Shown: positions 1 to 11,871, counted from the stretch's first letter. The stretch: 64,000 nucleotides of DNA from Trema orientale (GCA_002914845.1 JXTC01000014.1:1266958-1330957); one strand, 5' to 3'. Translations and numbers: made by a program. The notes: generated from the sequence alone by a model not told the origin.

Positions 1-925
1 GAAACTAAACTAATTTTTGGGAAATCTTTATAGTTTTCAGTAATTTACTTACATACAAGACATTCTGCTAAGAAGGATGGTTTCCTGTGATTTACTTATA
101 TACAGGACATTCGCTAAAAAGAAACCAAATTAGTTTCCAAGAAACCTTTGTGGTTTTTTTTGTTTTACTTACCTACAGGGCATTCTATTACTAAAGGAAA
201 ACTAGTTTGATTTCCAAGAAATCTTTGTGGTTTCCTATTATTTGCTTACATATAGGACATTCTACAAGACATAAACTAAATTAGTTTCCTAGAAATCTTT
301 TCGGTTTCTTGTGATTTACTTATATACAGGGAATTCTGCTAAAAGAAAACTAAACTGGTTTCTAGGAAACTTTTGTGATTTCTTGAGATTTACCTACATA
401 CAGAGCATTCTGCTAAAAAGGAAACCAAACTGGTTTCTTAAAAACTTTTATGGTTTCCTGTGATTTACTTACATAATGAAATTCTGCTATACATAAACCA
501 AACTAGTTTCCTGGAAACCTTTTTGATTTCCTGTGAATTTGTAAATTGATTATTGGAAACTGGAGAATTTATTTTGTTACCAAACTAGTTTCCTGGAAAC
601 CTTATTGATTTCCTGTGATTTATTTATCTACATGACATTCTGTAAAAAAAAACCACAATAATTTTCTAGAAATGTTCGTGGTTTCATGTGATTTACTTAT
701 ATATAGGACATTCGGCTAAAGGAAACCAAACTGGTTTCTAAGAAACCTTTGTGCTTTTATATGATTTACTTACATACAGGACTTTCGGCTAAAGGAAACT
801 AAATTAGTTTCTAAGAAACCTTTGTGGTTTCCTGTGATTTTACTTACTTACAGAATATTCCGCTTATAGGAAATCAAATTAAACCAGATTGGTTCCCAGG
901 AAACCTCTGTAGTTTCCTGTGAAAA
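1..925. repeat. Minisatellite array, ~74-bp unit, about 12 degenerate copies
   Basis: Each unit has a recurring core of the form GTTTCCTGTGATTTACTTA, then a short variable part (ACAGGACATTC, GCTAAAAGG), then AAACCAAACTAGTTTCC and AAGAAACCTTTGTG. Successive cores are about 74 bp apart. Copies differ by scattered substitutions and small indels, so the array is old. It is cut by the window start. The same unit appears in reverse orientation at 49290-50230. No coding capacity is seen. Parts of each unit are short palindromes (GGAAACC...GGTTTCC). Confidence 0.85.
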
Positions 926-1088
926 AAAAAAAAAAAGATGACTTATTTACTAAAATGCCACCATATTTTCTAGCTTTCAAAGTATTTAGAAAAATACCAT
1001 AAAAAGATCGTACGGATTTTTATTATTTTTAAAAGGTCGTAAATTTGGTAATATTTTTTGAAAAGTAGGTATAAGTATCCAAAACCCA
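926..1088 (+). repeat. Unique tail of the minisatellite-bearing dispersed element
   Basis: This ~150-bp AT-rich segment follows the array. It reappears as a near-perfect reverse complement at 49139-49288, also joined directly to the same minisatellite. Shared landmarks include a poly-A run, ACTAAAATGCCACC, a pair of related ...AAAATACC... words, GGTCGTAAATTTG and GTATAAGT-TCCAAAACCC. Similarity ends near 1088 and near 49139, which suggests one boundary of the element. The superfamily is unknown. Confidence 0.7.
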
Positions 1089-2879
1089 AGTAATTATTCG
1101 GTCTAGATGAAATATGGATTTATCCCATGTTTTTTGAAATAACAAAATTATCCTCTTTGATTAACAAATTTACTACCAGTTGAAATAAAAATGCTTTTAT
1201 TTTTATTCTTTTGAAAGTTTTCTCCTCTCTACAACTCTAATCTCTTATGGATAATACTCTGACGGGGAGCTAGGATCTCCCTTCAGTAAGATTTTCTTTT
1301 TATTTTTCATTTCCGTTTTTTTATTAAGCCTTCTCTTGTTCTAAGGTAAATTTGTAATAAATACCTATTATTTATTTTTTTTATTTCTCTATTTTTTACC
1401 ATTTAAAAACATGCATGATGATTTTTAATTGGGCAAAGCAATACTTATGGATATGTTTAAAAAAAAAAAACCTACAAGATTGGTGCCCTATATATGTATG
1501 GGTGGTTTTATTACTACACCTCTATCTACTCCTCTCACACTACTCTACTTTATAATTATAATTTCAATTATTCTAAAAAAATTAGTGATTACTTTTATAT
1601 TCTTTATTATTCCTAAACTAGCCTAAATTAATATTAACAGTTTCTCTTTCCAGTTTCCACCCACACCTTTTCCTTCTCCCCTCTATTTTTCTTTTGTCCA
1701 GACCTTCCATCTACTCTATTCTTTCCATCTCCTAATGTGCTTCTCCTCTCTTTTTTTTTTTCCCCCTTAATCATGCTTTATTTTTGCAACTTGTTTTTCC
1801 AGTAGTCTGAAATTATCTATTTGGGATGCATGTTATGTGGTTCATTGCTATATAAGTATTGGTAATAAACTTTGATTCTCATAGACCTATGATTTTATGG
1901 GGTTATGTGTAAAATATACATGGATCAGTGTAATTCAATTTTATAAGCCAAAAACATCAAACTTTGTTACAATTAATCTACTTTAATTCTCTATGAGGAA
2001 ATAAAAAAATTCAAAGATCAAGACCAATTATGTGTTGACTGTATTGGGCTTGGAGGAATCAACACAAGAGAAGGATTTAAAAAAAAATTTCTACTATAGG
2101 AGTTTCTCTGTTGTAATAATTTGTAATTGAGAATAATCCTCCTGTGTTTCTTGGCCGGTAGAGATAAACTAGAAAAGAGAAAGAGGGGTGTGAATATATG
2201 TGGATGAGAGTTTGAGAGAAAGGAAAAAAAAATAAATAAAGAAAGAGAAAGTGATGGAGAACATGTAGAGGTATAGGTGTAAAAGAAAGATAATTACGTT
2301 TAGAATTAGTTAAAGAATAACAAACTTTTTAAAAGTTGAAGTTAAATGTAACTTTTAATTAAAATATAAATTATAAAAAAAAGGTACGGGGAAAGTAGAT
2401 AGATAAAGAGAGCGAAGCCATATGAGGGTCAGAGGGATAATCGTCTCCCTGAATTTTATTTTTTTTGTAAATAATATGTAAATTTTTTCTAAAATTAATA
2501 TTTGTTATTTCTAGATTTAACTTTTGTCATTCTTAAATTTGTAAAATTTTAAGTATGTCTCTCAAATTTTGAGTTATACCATTCTTAAAATTGAAACATA
2601 TTAACTTTTAACTTCTCTAAATTAAATTCCTATCTCTGTCCCAAAGGGTGACTTTATACATACATATATACCAATTTATCAAGTCAAAGAGATTTTGTTA
2701 TTTTTAAGATTTAGGGCTAAGTCGCGTACTTTGCCTGAATCGAGGAAGTATGTTTTGCTATTTTCGATTAGAAATTGAAGGACTTAAAAGGCAAATATTT
2801 ATTTTCCAAGGACCTAGTTGCCAAGCTAACTTACCGACGTCGTTTTGCGTGTTGTAACGTGTGTATTGTAACTCGTAAT
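1089..2879. other. Intergenic, AT-rich; no gene seen
   Basis: No convincing coding exon is present. There are pyrimidine-rich and poly-A/T stretches. The segment 1430-1492 (GGGCAAAGCAATACTTATGG, an A12 run, then CCTACAAGATTGGTGCCC) resembles the right end of the MITE at 59545-59790, so a relic of that family is likely. The purine-rich stretch 2160-2430 faces a pyrimidine-rich stretch at 1500-1770, but I could not establish a terminal repeat. Confidence 0.5.
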
Positions 2880-3078
2880 TTGTAATTCCAAAAATCTGAA
2901 TTCTGAACTTCTGGAACATGTGACGAAAGTCGACAGCTGCAACTTCGTAAAAATCAAAGAGATATTGGTTACTAACAAAACAAGAACACAAATAAATAAT
3001 AATAATAATAATCAGAAAGAAAGAAAGAAAGAAAGAAAGGGGGATCAGGGTTCTAATTTCTAATTCTCCGATACCCAG
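2880..3078 (+). promoter_or_regulatory. Possible promoter and 5' leader exon of the gene at 4899
   Basis: A GAAA-rich microsatellite (about 3017-3039) is followed by a leader-like sequence ending in a good splice donor, CCCAG|GTACGT, at 3078/3079. It would pair with the acceptor TTTACAG at 4866 just ahead of the ATG at 4899. Noncoding first exons with long leader introns are common in plants. This is inference from splice signals only; the transcription start is not visible. Confidence 0.3.
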
Positions 3079-4866
3079 GTACGTTACTGCGTTTTTCTCC
3101 ACTTTCAAATTCCAACTTTTTTTTTTTTTTTTTTCTCAGTAATCTATGTGTGTGTATGTATATGTTAGTATATGCCAAGGTTGTGGAGACTTTAAGATTT
3201 GAAGTTGTAGTTTAAATCGGCAATGTCGTAAAAGTTTTGAGCTTGTAAATCAATTACGAGACAGATGATTAGATTTTGATGGCTCAAACTGAGAGTAGTA
3301 TCTAGCGGAATTTTTCTAAAGGCAAATTTCATTTTAAGATATAGGCTATGAATTGAATTGTGAATTGTTATGAAACTTCATTTTCATGCTAAAATTTCCG
3401 ATATTAACATGTCAAAATATTGATACTTGCTTATGAAAACACTCATTTCATGACAAGAAAGATGAAAATCAACCACACTCAAGACTATGAATATTGTAAG
3501 ACTGGCCTTGGGTTCTCGCTAGAATGTCATGCAAATTTGTCAAAATTTACTAACTGAATCAAGCCGGCTTCTTCTTTTCGAATACAGTGATCCTCCATGT
3601 TCCACAAAATCATGGTTTACAAGTTTGAGGTGTTGGTCCACCAGCCCACACCCTTGAATTCGGGTTGATATGGCTTGCCTTTAAAGAATTACAAGCTAAT
3701 CATAACAATGCCAAGTAATGGCTCATAGATTAGTTAAAGGATTTTATGAAAGTCTTGACATTTCAAACACATACATATGTGTCTGTGTATTTATATTTTT
3801 TTCTTTCTTAAATCAAAGAAATAATGAACTAGTCCTCTCTTAGAGAAATTCTAATGTAGGCAGAGGGCTATACGACTCATCAAATCCCAAACAAACTGAT
3901 TATATGTGCCTATACCAAATATTCTTTCTTATTAGGATTCAACTTTTGTAGTTTTGAACACTCATATACATATATATTATATATATATTCACACATAAAT
4001 ATAGTATTAGAAACAAAAATGACAAAGAAAAAGGCTACTTAATAGGGTTTATAGGTTTTGGTGGGGTGGGGTTGAGTTTGGTTTCCCCCAGTTGAGAGTG
4101 GACCTCTACAGGTGGTGAATGTGCAGTTTGAAGTTCCCTTTGTTTTTAGCTTTTGTTTTGTTAGTTTTTTTTGTTTTTGTGTATTTTCTATTCCTAAATT
4201 TTAGACCATGTTTTCTGATTTGCTTTTAGTTGTGAACTTGTGATAATTAGTTTATTCAAGCACAACTAAGCATAATATGTTAGGTTAGGAATGGTAGGTA
4301 CTGAAATTTAAAGAGCTGGAATTAAAACTGCTTGAAAGTAAAGAGCTGGAATGTATATGTACTGATTCGAAATTACTGCATATAGAAAATGAAGGACCAG
4401 CTAACTGGATACAGGTATCGCAGAAATTGAATTGCCGAGTTTAAAGTACTGCAATGTGAACTACTAGAATTCAAGGAACAAAAATTAAAATAGCTGGAAA
4501 AATAAATACTAGGGACCAAATTAGAGCAACTGGAGTTGCAGGAAAAATAAATGACTAAAATTAAGGTGCTAACAAGTAAATATAGACACTAGAAAGAAAT
4601 AAGATTAATAGTAAGGCTTTAATACGTGATTTAGGCTTTATCTTTTAGTGTAATATACGTGCATTTAGGCTTTATCTTTGAGTGTAATATACATGCATTT
4701 AGGCTTTAATACTTTACTTATTCTTGCTGAGAGGCAGTCTTTTCCTCGACACTTGGCGTATTGGTCTGAAGTGGGAGAGAAGGGATTTCATAATTTATAT
4801 AGTTTTATATATTTTCTTACTTTATGTTAGCTCTTTTGTTCTAAGTAGGAAACTAATGCTTTACAG
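3079..4866 (+). other. Putative 1.8-kb leader intron or upstream region
   Basis: No protein-coding exon is recognised here. It holds an AT microsatellite near 3965-3990, a short tandem repeat at 4633-4708, and a stretch at about 4300-4560 with repeated AAAGAGCTGGAA-type words. If read through, that stretch would encode Lys-Glu-Leu-rich sequence broken by stops. The right edge is a pyrimidine-rich splice acceptor. Confidence 0.35.
4633..4708. repeat. 34-bp tandem repeat, two copies plus a partial third
   Basis: Units start with AGGCTTTATCTTT and end with TATACGTGCATTT or TATACATGCATTT, at 4633, 4667 and 4701. The two full copies differ at only a few positions. Confidence 0.8.
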
Positions 4867-4898
4867 GAAAATATCCCGAAACATTGTCCAAAAGTAAA

Positions 4899-6200
4899 AT
4901 GAGTGGTTCCAAGGAGAACGCCAATGTTGGACAAGAAATACCGGTTGCTCTTTTGGATAATGAACCCCAGCAAACTGCAGCCCCTACTGAAAATGAAAAT
5001 TCCCTAATTCGCCATCGAGACACAGAGATTGAAACTGAAGCACCTAATGAACCTGATGATAATATCACAACAAATCCAGACTCGATTTTGCTCAAACCAA
5101 CCCAAGATTCTCTGCCTCCCCCAGACCCATTAGTCGAAGAACAACACTTTGTCAAACCAATCAATTTCAAGACCAAAATTGATGATTTGTCTCTGTATAA
5201 GCAAGCCCAGGAGCAGGATGACAACACTACCATTTCTGCTAGTCCTCTGGCGATCACTGAGTCTACTGTAGAGGCCATAACTGAAGTGCCTCATACTGAA
5301 ATTGGAGACATTGAGCATGCTGAAATTGCAAGTCACGATGAACCTATACTGCCTCTCTCTGAATCTTCTGATATGAAACCTGAAGTTGGGAATGTTGTAG
5401 ATGGAGAAGAAAAGAAGAATAAGGTAAATGAAAATTGCCACATTTTATGTTACTTGGTAGTGCTTACACATAGCCTATGCCTTAATGGTGTGTCGGTTGA
5501 AAGACTCGAAGCATGGTATCGACAAGATAAAAGTATCTTTACCTTGTCTTAAACTGAGGTCAGTCTAATGTCTACGTCCATGTTAGTGATGTATCCCAGA
5601 CGTGAACTTATGGATTGAAAAAGATAACAAAAGAAGAGGGAAGAAAGAAAAGATTACCACATTTGTCAACTTAAATTCAGTGCTTCCACGAGACTGGCAT
5701 GGCATCTTTCAAATTATTGTTACATTGTGACTAACGTATTACTTTTGAGTTTTGTCTCTTTTGTTTCTCAAAAAGAAAACTTAAAAAGAGACGTCCATGT
5801 ACTTTTCTTTTCTCCAGTGGCAATTGTTTGTTATTAGTGGTTACTTGTCAAGGATTCTTTTTCGTGGCATGCTTACAGACACTATAACTCATGTATAGAA
5901 ACTAGTAGTATTTGTTTTTTGTTCTGAGCTATTTGACTTTGATTGCTATTGCATCAAGGAACCTTTTACTAATCAAATGTGAAGTTATTATTGCATGAGT
6001 CTGAGACCTGAAATTCCATAAAATGATATGCATATCTATATGTATATATAGATATCTCAATCCCTATCGATTCTTTGTATCAGGCTTTAAGATCAGGTAA
6101 AGCTCGAAAGGATGCTGCAGCCCGTGCTACACAAGGTTGGCACTCACAATGTCTTCATAGTAATGGTGAAGTCATTGACCCCGTTTTTACGGTATGGTGA
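4899..6200 (+). CDS. Hypothetical acidic, low-complexity protein (two exons)
   Basis: The predicted exons are 4899-5423 and 6084-6200, giving 213 residues. The first ATG (4899) starts MSGSKENANV and lies 32 nt after a good acceptor (TTTACAG, 4866). Exon 1 ends at AAG|GTAAAT in phase 0 and exon 2 begins after TGTATCAG. The protein is rich in Glu, Asp, Pro, Ser and Thr and looks disordered. No catalytic motif, signal peptide or membrane segment is visible. The C-terminal exon is basic at first (GKARKDAAARA). The composition loosely recalls the N-termini of coiled-coil chloroplast-movement proteins (WEB1-like), but their conserved coiled-coil part is absent and I do not assign that function. It lies about 600 bp upstream of DGAT2 in the same direction. 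Exon 2 could continue past 6188 if GGTATGG is used as a donor. Confidence 0.5.
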
Positions 6201-6797
6201 ACATTGTGAGTGTTTCTAAGTGGTTTAAACTCATAGATTGATTTGTACTTTATCATCTATGATTGTAGGTTGATCATTTCGAGTTCTATTTGTCATAATA
6301 TTTATGATGTAGCACTGTATGCTATTGAGGTAGATAATGAACTTTGTAGGGTGAAAGAAAGCTTCCCCAAATCTATGATGTACTGATTGAATTTACTTTG
6401 AAAAATTGATTTTCTCTGGAGAAAAATATAGACATTTCATAATTTGATTAAAATTTAAGTCAAAACTAAAATTTTAGTCAACTTTGTAGCTGTCAATGTA
6501 AGTATTATTCTTTTCCTATTGAGTATCAGTACAGTTTTATGTAAATAAGGGGTGTCAATATAATTTTTCCAACAATTATTTAGAGGATAAGACATTTTAG
6601 AGATGGAGGAAAGAAAAGAATAGTCGTGTTCAGAAAAGAAAAATAAAATGGTGGAGATGAGTCTGGACTAGAGAGTGCAAGATGGAGAGTCCAGTAATGG
6701 AAGAGGGCAATGGTGCATTGATATTGATGAGTGGTTATTCTTATAATTCTTTTATTTATTTGTTTTGATCAATAATCAGAACTTCAGAAGAGAAGCG

Positions 6798-8654
6798 ATG
6801 TTGGAGTTGGATGAGAAGGAGAAGAGGAAGGCCTTTGATGGCAATGGGAATCCTAAGGAAGAAAAAGAAGAAGAAGAAGAAAGGCAACTAATGATGTTCG
6901 GAGGTTGTGAGAGTCAAAAGTTGGGTTTGGTAGCTGTATTGAAAACAGTGGTAGCCATGGCTATATGGCTGGGCGCCATTCATTTCAACGTGGCTCTGCT
7001 CCTCTTCTCCTTTTTCTTCCTTCCTCTTTCCTACTCTCTGCTGTTCGTGCTTTTTTCTTCTCTTATTCTTTTGTTTAGAAAAGAGAAAAAAAGCTTTGTC
7101 TACAATAATAATGCCTTCTTTTTCGATGTAGGGTCTTGGCTTTTCTCCTTGTCCTCATCATCATTCCAGTGGATGATAAAAGCAAAAGCGGCCGAAGATT
7201 GTCAAGGTAATTGCTTTTGCTCATAATTTATCCATATTATTTAGTTTATTTATAATAGTGATTGATTAATCCATTGCAGGTTCATCTGTAAGCATGCGTG
7301 TGCTTACTTCCCCATAACCCTTCACGTAGAGGATCTACAGGCCTTCGATCCCAACCGTGCTTATGGTTAGTAATAGCTTAAATTTTTTTTGCTTTTCCAT
7401 CCTTAATGTATTTGCTACTTTTTCTTATGATATTCTTTTTTCCTCATTAATTCATTAAAACTTATAAAACGTGCTAAGCTGTCACCATCTCTTGGGTTTT
7501 CTTCATTGCTTGCATGATTGTGCTTTGGCTTCTTTTATAGTTTTGGTTTATTTTTTTGTTGAAATTGGTAACAAGTTTTACTTTTTTTGATGAACGTAAA
7601 GCAGTCGCCGAGCCAGTGATTTTGCAATTTCTTGTTGAGTCTTCATTTTGTTTAGATTGCTTGTGCTTCATGCAGTCTTTGGTTACGAACCTCATTCTGT
7701 TTTGCCGATTGGTGTTGTTGCACTAGCTGACCTTACTGGTTTCATGCCTCTCCCAAAAATAAAGGTCCTTGCAAGCAGTGCCGTAAGACTTACTCTATGC
7801 AGATTTATTCAGTTCAGCAAGCTACTTTTACAATTTACTCGCTCTCTTATTGTTATCTGGAAATAATGCTTAGGTTTTCTATACACCATTCTTGAGGCAT
7901 ATATGGACATGGTTGGGTCTTGCACCAGCAACAAAGAAAAACTTTCTGTCCCTCTTAGCTACTGGTTATAGTTGCATCATTGTGCCTGGTGGAGTGCAAG
8001 AGACATTTCATATGCAACATGGTTCTGAGGTTTGTTAATCTTACATTTTCAAATACTGGTAATTTGTCTGCAGCCCTTTGGATATAAATGCTACAAGTTT
8101 ATTTCACTGTATTATATAAATATGTCAAGTGTAGTGAAGTGCTTTAAACTGTTGGTGATGCTGTCCTTTTAAGTTAGCTCAAGTAGGAAACAAATCAGAA
8201 TGTAGCTCCTTGCTGGCTTTTATGTTAGGCTTAACAAGTTGTAGGTGAGGTTTCAAATGACAAAACAAATAAAAAAGACAATAGTATACAGAAAACTTCA
8301 GCACAACTAGACCTCCAATTTAATTAAAGTATCTAATTTAGTGTCACAAATTAAATGACGTTCATTCTTTAGCTTTCATTAGAGTCTTCTTCTAGTTTCT
8401 AATTTGCATTTGGTGGAAAACTGGATGCCTTCGCATTAACAAACCCTGCTTAATAAAAAGTAAGTAGCAAGATATTTCTTCTCTCCTTCTAATATGTGAG
8501 GTGTGACAAAAGATCTCCCGTTACCTTCGCTTGTTACTGTATTGGCCAAAAGGGTATCAGGGGCTGAGGGGGCAGTGTTTTGGTTTAGTAGTAATTTAGG
8601 TATACAAATGCTTTCCTATTGTTGATTGCAGAATAATTCTATCACGTTGTTAGT

Positions 8655-8697
<43 letters not shown>

Positions 8698-11101
8698 CAC
8701 ACACGAAAGGAGTATGCCATTCCCTTCATGATTGTTCTCTCTCTCCACACTCTCTTGACTCAATCTGACGCCCAGAAAGAATCAGAGGGAGGATGTTAGT
8801 GCTGCTATTTTGTGGTTCTATTGCAAATACTATAAGTTTCTTATTTTGTAGATCGCCTTCCTGAAGTCTAGAAGAGGATTTGTTCGCATAGCAATGGAGA
8901 TGGGCCTACCCCTGGTTCCCATTTTCTGCTTTGGTCAGGTAATTGTGCTATTCTTATCTTTTACCCTTTAGGACATCTAGAGGGAATTTGGCTTCAATTC
9001 TCATTGTAGCCTTTCTCTATCTATATTAGATTTGTTGTTTGCTCCATTTCACCGCCTTTAGCTGATAGTGAAATTTTACAGAGATTCACGTCTGAAATTT
9101 CCATTGTGTAAGATTTGGCTGTTAACTAATTCGTTTAGGCTTGTAGCATTTACTTTCTCTAAAATTAAGTTCAAGCTTTCCTTCTCTCTCTCTCTCTTAA
9201 TATTCTGATTGTGGACCTGTGGTTCAGTCAAATGTCTACAAGTGGTGGAAGCCAAGTGGCAAGTTGTTTCTGAAGTTTTCTAGGGCTATCAAGTTTACCC
9301 CTATTTTCTTCTGGGGAATTTTCGGGTATGTATCAAACTTTGTGTTTTCGACTTGTTTGTCACTATAACTCTTTTACTCTCTTATATATTTATTTACTTT
9401 TTGTATTCTTTTCCATACTTTGCTTCTGCCTGAATTTTTCGATCTCTTTACAGTTTCATTTTTAGTGTGTTTATTAGGCAAGTGGTGCAGCGAAATGTTG
9501 AATTGAAACGGGAGAACAATCGAAAAAAGATTGAAGAAAACAAGTACAATGTATTATTGATAAATTTGAAGATAAAATCTGATTACAGGGAATGAAAAAC
9601 AAATCTTTAAATAGATAATCGTAAGCTAGAAATAGGAAAAAAATAGAAACGGGAAGCAAATAAAACTTGTGATTAAATTAAAGGACTATTCTAGCAAACA
9701 ACAAATAGGATGGTAAGCGAATAGGATACTACCTAGTGACTAACAATGGATAACTGATACAAAGTTAATTAGGGCTATACTACGCTCAGGTAATGGGCCT
9801 TGGGCTGTGGGCTTCTATGGCTGAGCCCAGGTAGTGGCTTATGGGCTATCCTACGTCAACAAGTAATTTCCTTGCATTCAATACAAATGGAAGTGTAACT
9901 TTTTGATAGTTTGAGCCTTTTCAAGGTGTATAATTATTTAAGGTTATAGGTTTTAGGTAGCTATCCATCTACTCAAACTTATGGTGTAGTATGTAAAACA
10001 GATGCTTTGTAGGTTAGAAGCAAATCATTCGTGAGCATAAACCCGCCAATCCTACTATGAAAAGGGTTCTTCCATTCTTCAATGGCCCAAAGTATACCTT
10101 ATTTATGTGATAAGCTCTTGTACCTCATGTCTGACATTCTGATTTGCCAAATCAGCGTTTCCCTGTTGCCCAAAATCCTCGTCAAAAAAGTATGTTGAAA
10201 ATGAACTTATTCCTTCCATAGAAATGACTAGTCTTGTTTTCTTGAAGTATAATTGGGTTAGCATATTATTACTTTTGCGCATTTTTCTTTGGATAGTGGA
10301 AAAAGGAAGCAATGTTCCGCAGAAATATTACCTGGGAAAGATGAGTGGTAAAATTCTACAAGGGAAACATAAGCAAAAAATTCTGTAGGGGAAACATATG
10401 CAAAAAATTCTGTAGTGGTAAAATTCTGTAGGGGAAACATAAGCAAGAAATTGATGCGTAATTAACGCGGAAATCTCTGACTGCGAGCTTCTGTTACTCA
10501 TTCAAAGACAGTATCTCAATTTATGATATGTAGTAATTATAAACGGTAGTTTCCTGAAGTTTTTGCAACCTCCATAATGGTGCTTATTCTTTTGCAGATC
10601 TCCTTTACCCTACAGACGTCCAATGCATGTGGTGGTGGGCAAACCAATTGAACTCAAGAAAACTCCACAACCCACCATGGAAGAGGTATGGATCCTACAT
10701 AAGATCTTAATTTTTAAATTCATGCTTTGATCATGTAGACTTTCAATTCACTACGGTAAAAGATTGTAGTAAATTATTATTCTTGGTCATGAGAACTCCC
10801 ACCGCTGCACCATGGCTGAATGAATGCTTCAAGTGGCTATGGGACTCTTGACCATCCACAAATGAAGTAGTTGGTCATTGCATGCGGCTTGAGCAAATTT
10901 GACTTATAACAAATGCAAATCTCAAGAAGGGATGGCTAAAATTGTCAAATATTTGACTCTTTTTTTTTTTTGTTTTTTTGGGACTTTGATAATTTTCAGG
11001 TCTCCGAAGTGCATGCTCAGTTCGTTGAACAACTTCAACAACTCTTTGAAAGGCACAAAAGTCGGGTTGGCCATGCGGACCTTCAGTTGAAAGTTCTTTG
11101 A
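6798..11101 (+). CDS. DGAT2: Diacylglycerol O-acyltransferase 2 (DGAT2), nine exons
   Basis: DGAT2 catalyses the last step of triacylglycerol synthesis, transferring an acyl group from acyl-CoA to diacylglycerol in the ER membrane. Exons: 6798-7042, 7132-7206, 7280-7365, 7676-7782, 7874-8029, 8852-8938, 9228-9325, 10598-10685, 11000-11101. All junctions are GT-AG and in phase, giving 347 residues, the usual plant length. A charged Lys/Glu-rich N-terminus precedes hydrophobic segments at about residues 48-100 ([17 protein letters not shown]). The plant family motif EPHS is at 140-143, where animals have [16 protein letters not shown] follows at 173-184 and PGGVQE at 209-214, then [28 protein letters not shown] and the C-terminal [12 protein letters not shown] 6798 is the first ATG in frame. 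The weakest junction is the exon 1 donor (CT|GTTCGT). Intron 7 is enlarged by an LTR-like insertion. Confidence 0.95.
8655..8694. repeat. (CT)n microsatellite in DGAT2 intron 5
   Basis: An uninterrupted CT run of about 19 units is followed shortly by ACACAC. A shorter (CT)n tract lies in intron 6 near 9182-9196. Confidence 0.95.
9486..9861 (-). mobile_element. LTR-like insertion (probable solo LTR) in DGAT2 intron 7
   Basis: Read on the minus strand, the segment starts TGTTGACGTAGG and contains GGGCT-rich words typical of copia LTRs. It has a TATA-like TATTTAAAG and ends ...TTCGCTGCA, giving TG...CA ends. The flanks are AGTGG and AGTAA, so a 5-bp target duplication would be only 3/5 preserved. 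Boundaries are therefore approximate. It accounts for part of the unusual length (1.27 kb) of this intron. Confidence 0.45.
10347..10452. repeat. Short minisatellite in DGAT2 intron 7
   Basis: Three to four imperfect copies of a unit like AAAATTCTGTAGGGGAAACA plus TAAGC are present. Spacing varies (about 27-33 bp) because some copies carry an extra GTGGTA. Confidence 0.75.
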
Positions 11102-11445
11102 TTAGATCTTAATTTATTCCTACTGTACTGAATCCTTCATTACTTTTCATTTTTCTTTTTTGATAAATTACTTTTCATTTCTTCTATTCGGTTCCACACC
11201 AAGTTGGTGTCGGTGTTTTATCGTCTAAGGGAACACTAATAGTTAGCAAGCTGTTTTTGTGAACGTACAAATAAAAAAGAAATAGAAGCTTCAACTTCAT
11301 TACCTCTCAACCCTTGGTCCAAATTCTACTTGCAGTAGATTCATATAATAGTTTTGTCAAGAGCTGCTAGTTGTACGGACAATAGACTGAAATTTGCATT
11401 AGTTTGATTAAGAAAAAGAAAAGAAACTAGATTCCAAAAAAGAAA
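11102..11445. other. DGAT2 3' flank
   Basis: AT-rich sequence presumably contains the DGAT2 3' UTR and polyadenylation region (AATAAAAAAG near 11270). No further gene is seen. Confidence 0.4.
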
Positions 11446-11593
11446 GGGTGCATTTGGTATAAGATTCAAATCTTATTCTACAAATCCAGAAACAGCTTTC
11501 ATGAAGAAAGTTAGTTTTATCTTTCCAACTTTCTTCGTGAAAGCTGTTTTCGAATTTGTAGAATAGGAGTCGAATCCTATACCAAACGCACCC
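11446..11593. mobile_element. Foldback MITE-like hairpin (148 bp)
   Basis: The left arm begins GGGTGCATTTGGTATAAG and the right arm ends CTATACCAAACGCACCC. The arms are complementary over nearly their full ~65-bp length (including TTTCATGAAGAAAGTT / AACTTTCTTCGTGAAA), leaving a short loop. No ORF is present. GGGTGCGTTTGG-type ends are common in plant MITEs. No clear target duplication is visible in the A-rich flanks. Confidence 0.65.
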
Positions 11594-11730
11594 AAAAGTA
11601 CCTAGTAAACCCAACTTCTTTCAAAATATCTCGGCTCAAAACCTGGTTAAGAATACTTAATTCCAAGTTTTGCTACAACAATGTCGGCGTCGGTTTTCAA
11701 CCTAATAACATTATACCATACGTATAAATT

Positions 11731-11871
11731 CCAAGTTTTGCTATAACCTAATTTGTGTCAGTATTGTGTCATGATGAAATCATGTTGGTTTCGAGTTGAC
11801 CCAAGTTTTGCAACAACCTAATTTGTGTCGTATTGTGTCCTAATGAAATCATGTTGGTTTCGAATTGACCC
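11731..11871. repeat. 70-bp tandem duplication
   Basis: Two copies, starting CCAAGTTTTGCTATAACC at 11731 and CCAAGTTTTGCAACAACC at 11801, share TTTGTGTC, GAAATCATGTTGGTTTCGA and GTTGACCCA. A related third piece (TTCCAAGTTTTGCTACAACA) lies at 11661. The block belongs to a dispersed repeat also seen near 17245-17330. Confidence 0.75.

Noticed and set aside
1..925. CRISPR-like regular repeats
   Set aside because: Units are contiguous degenerate minisatellites in a plant nuclear genome, with no unique spacers.
6765..6797. Upstream extension of DGAT2 exon 1
   Set aside because: The extension would begin at a TTG; the first in-frame ATG is 6798.
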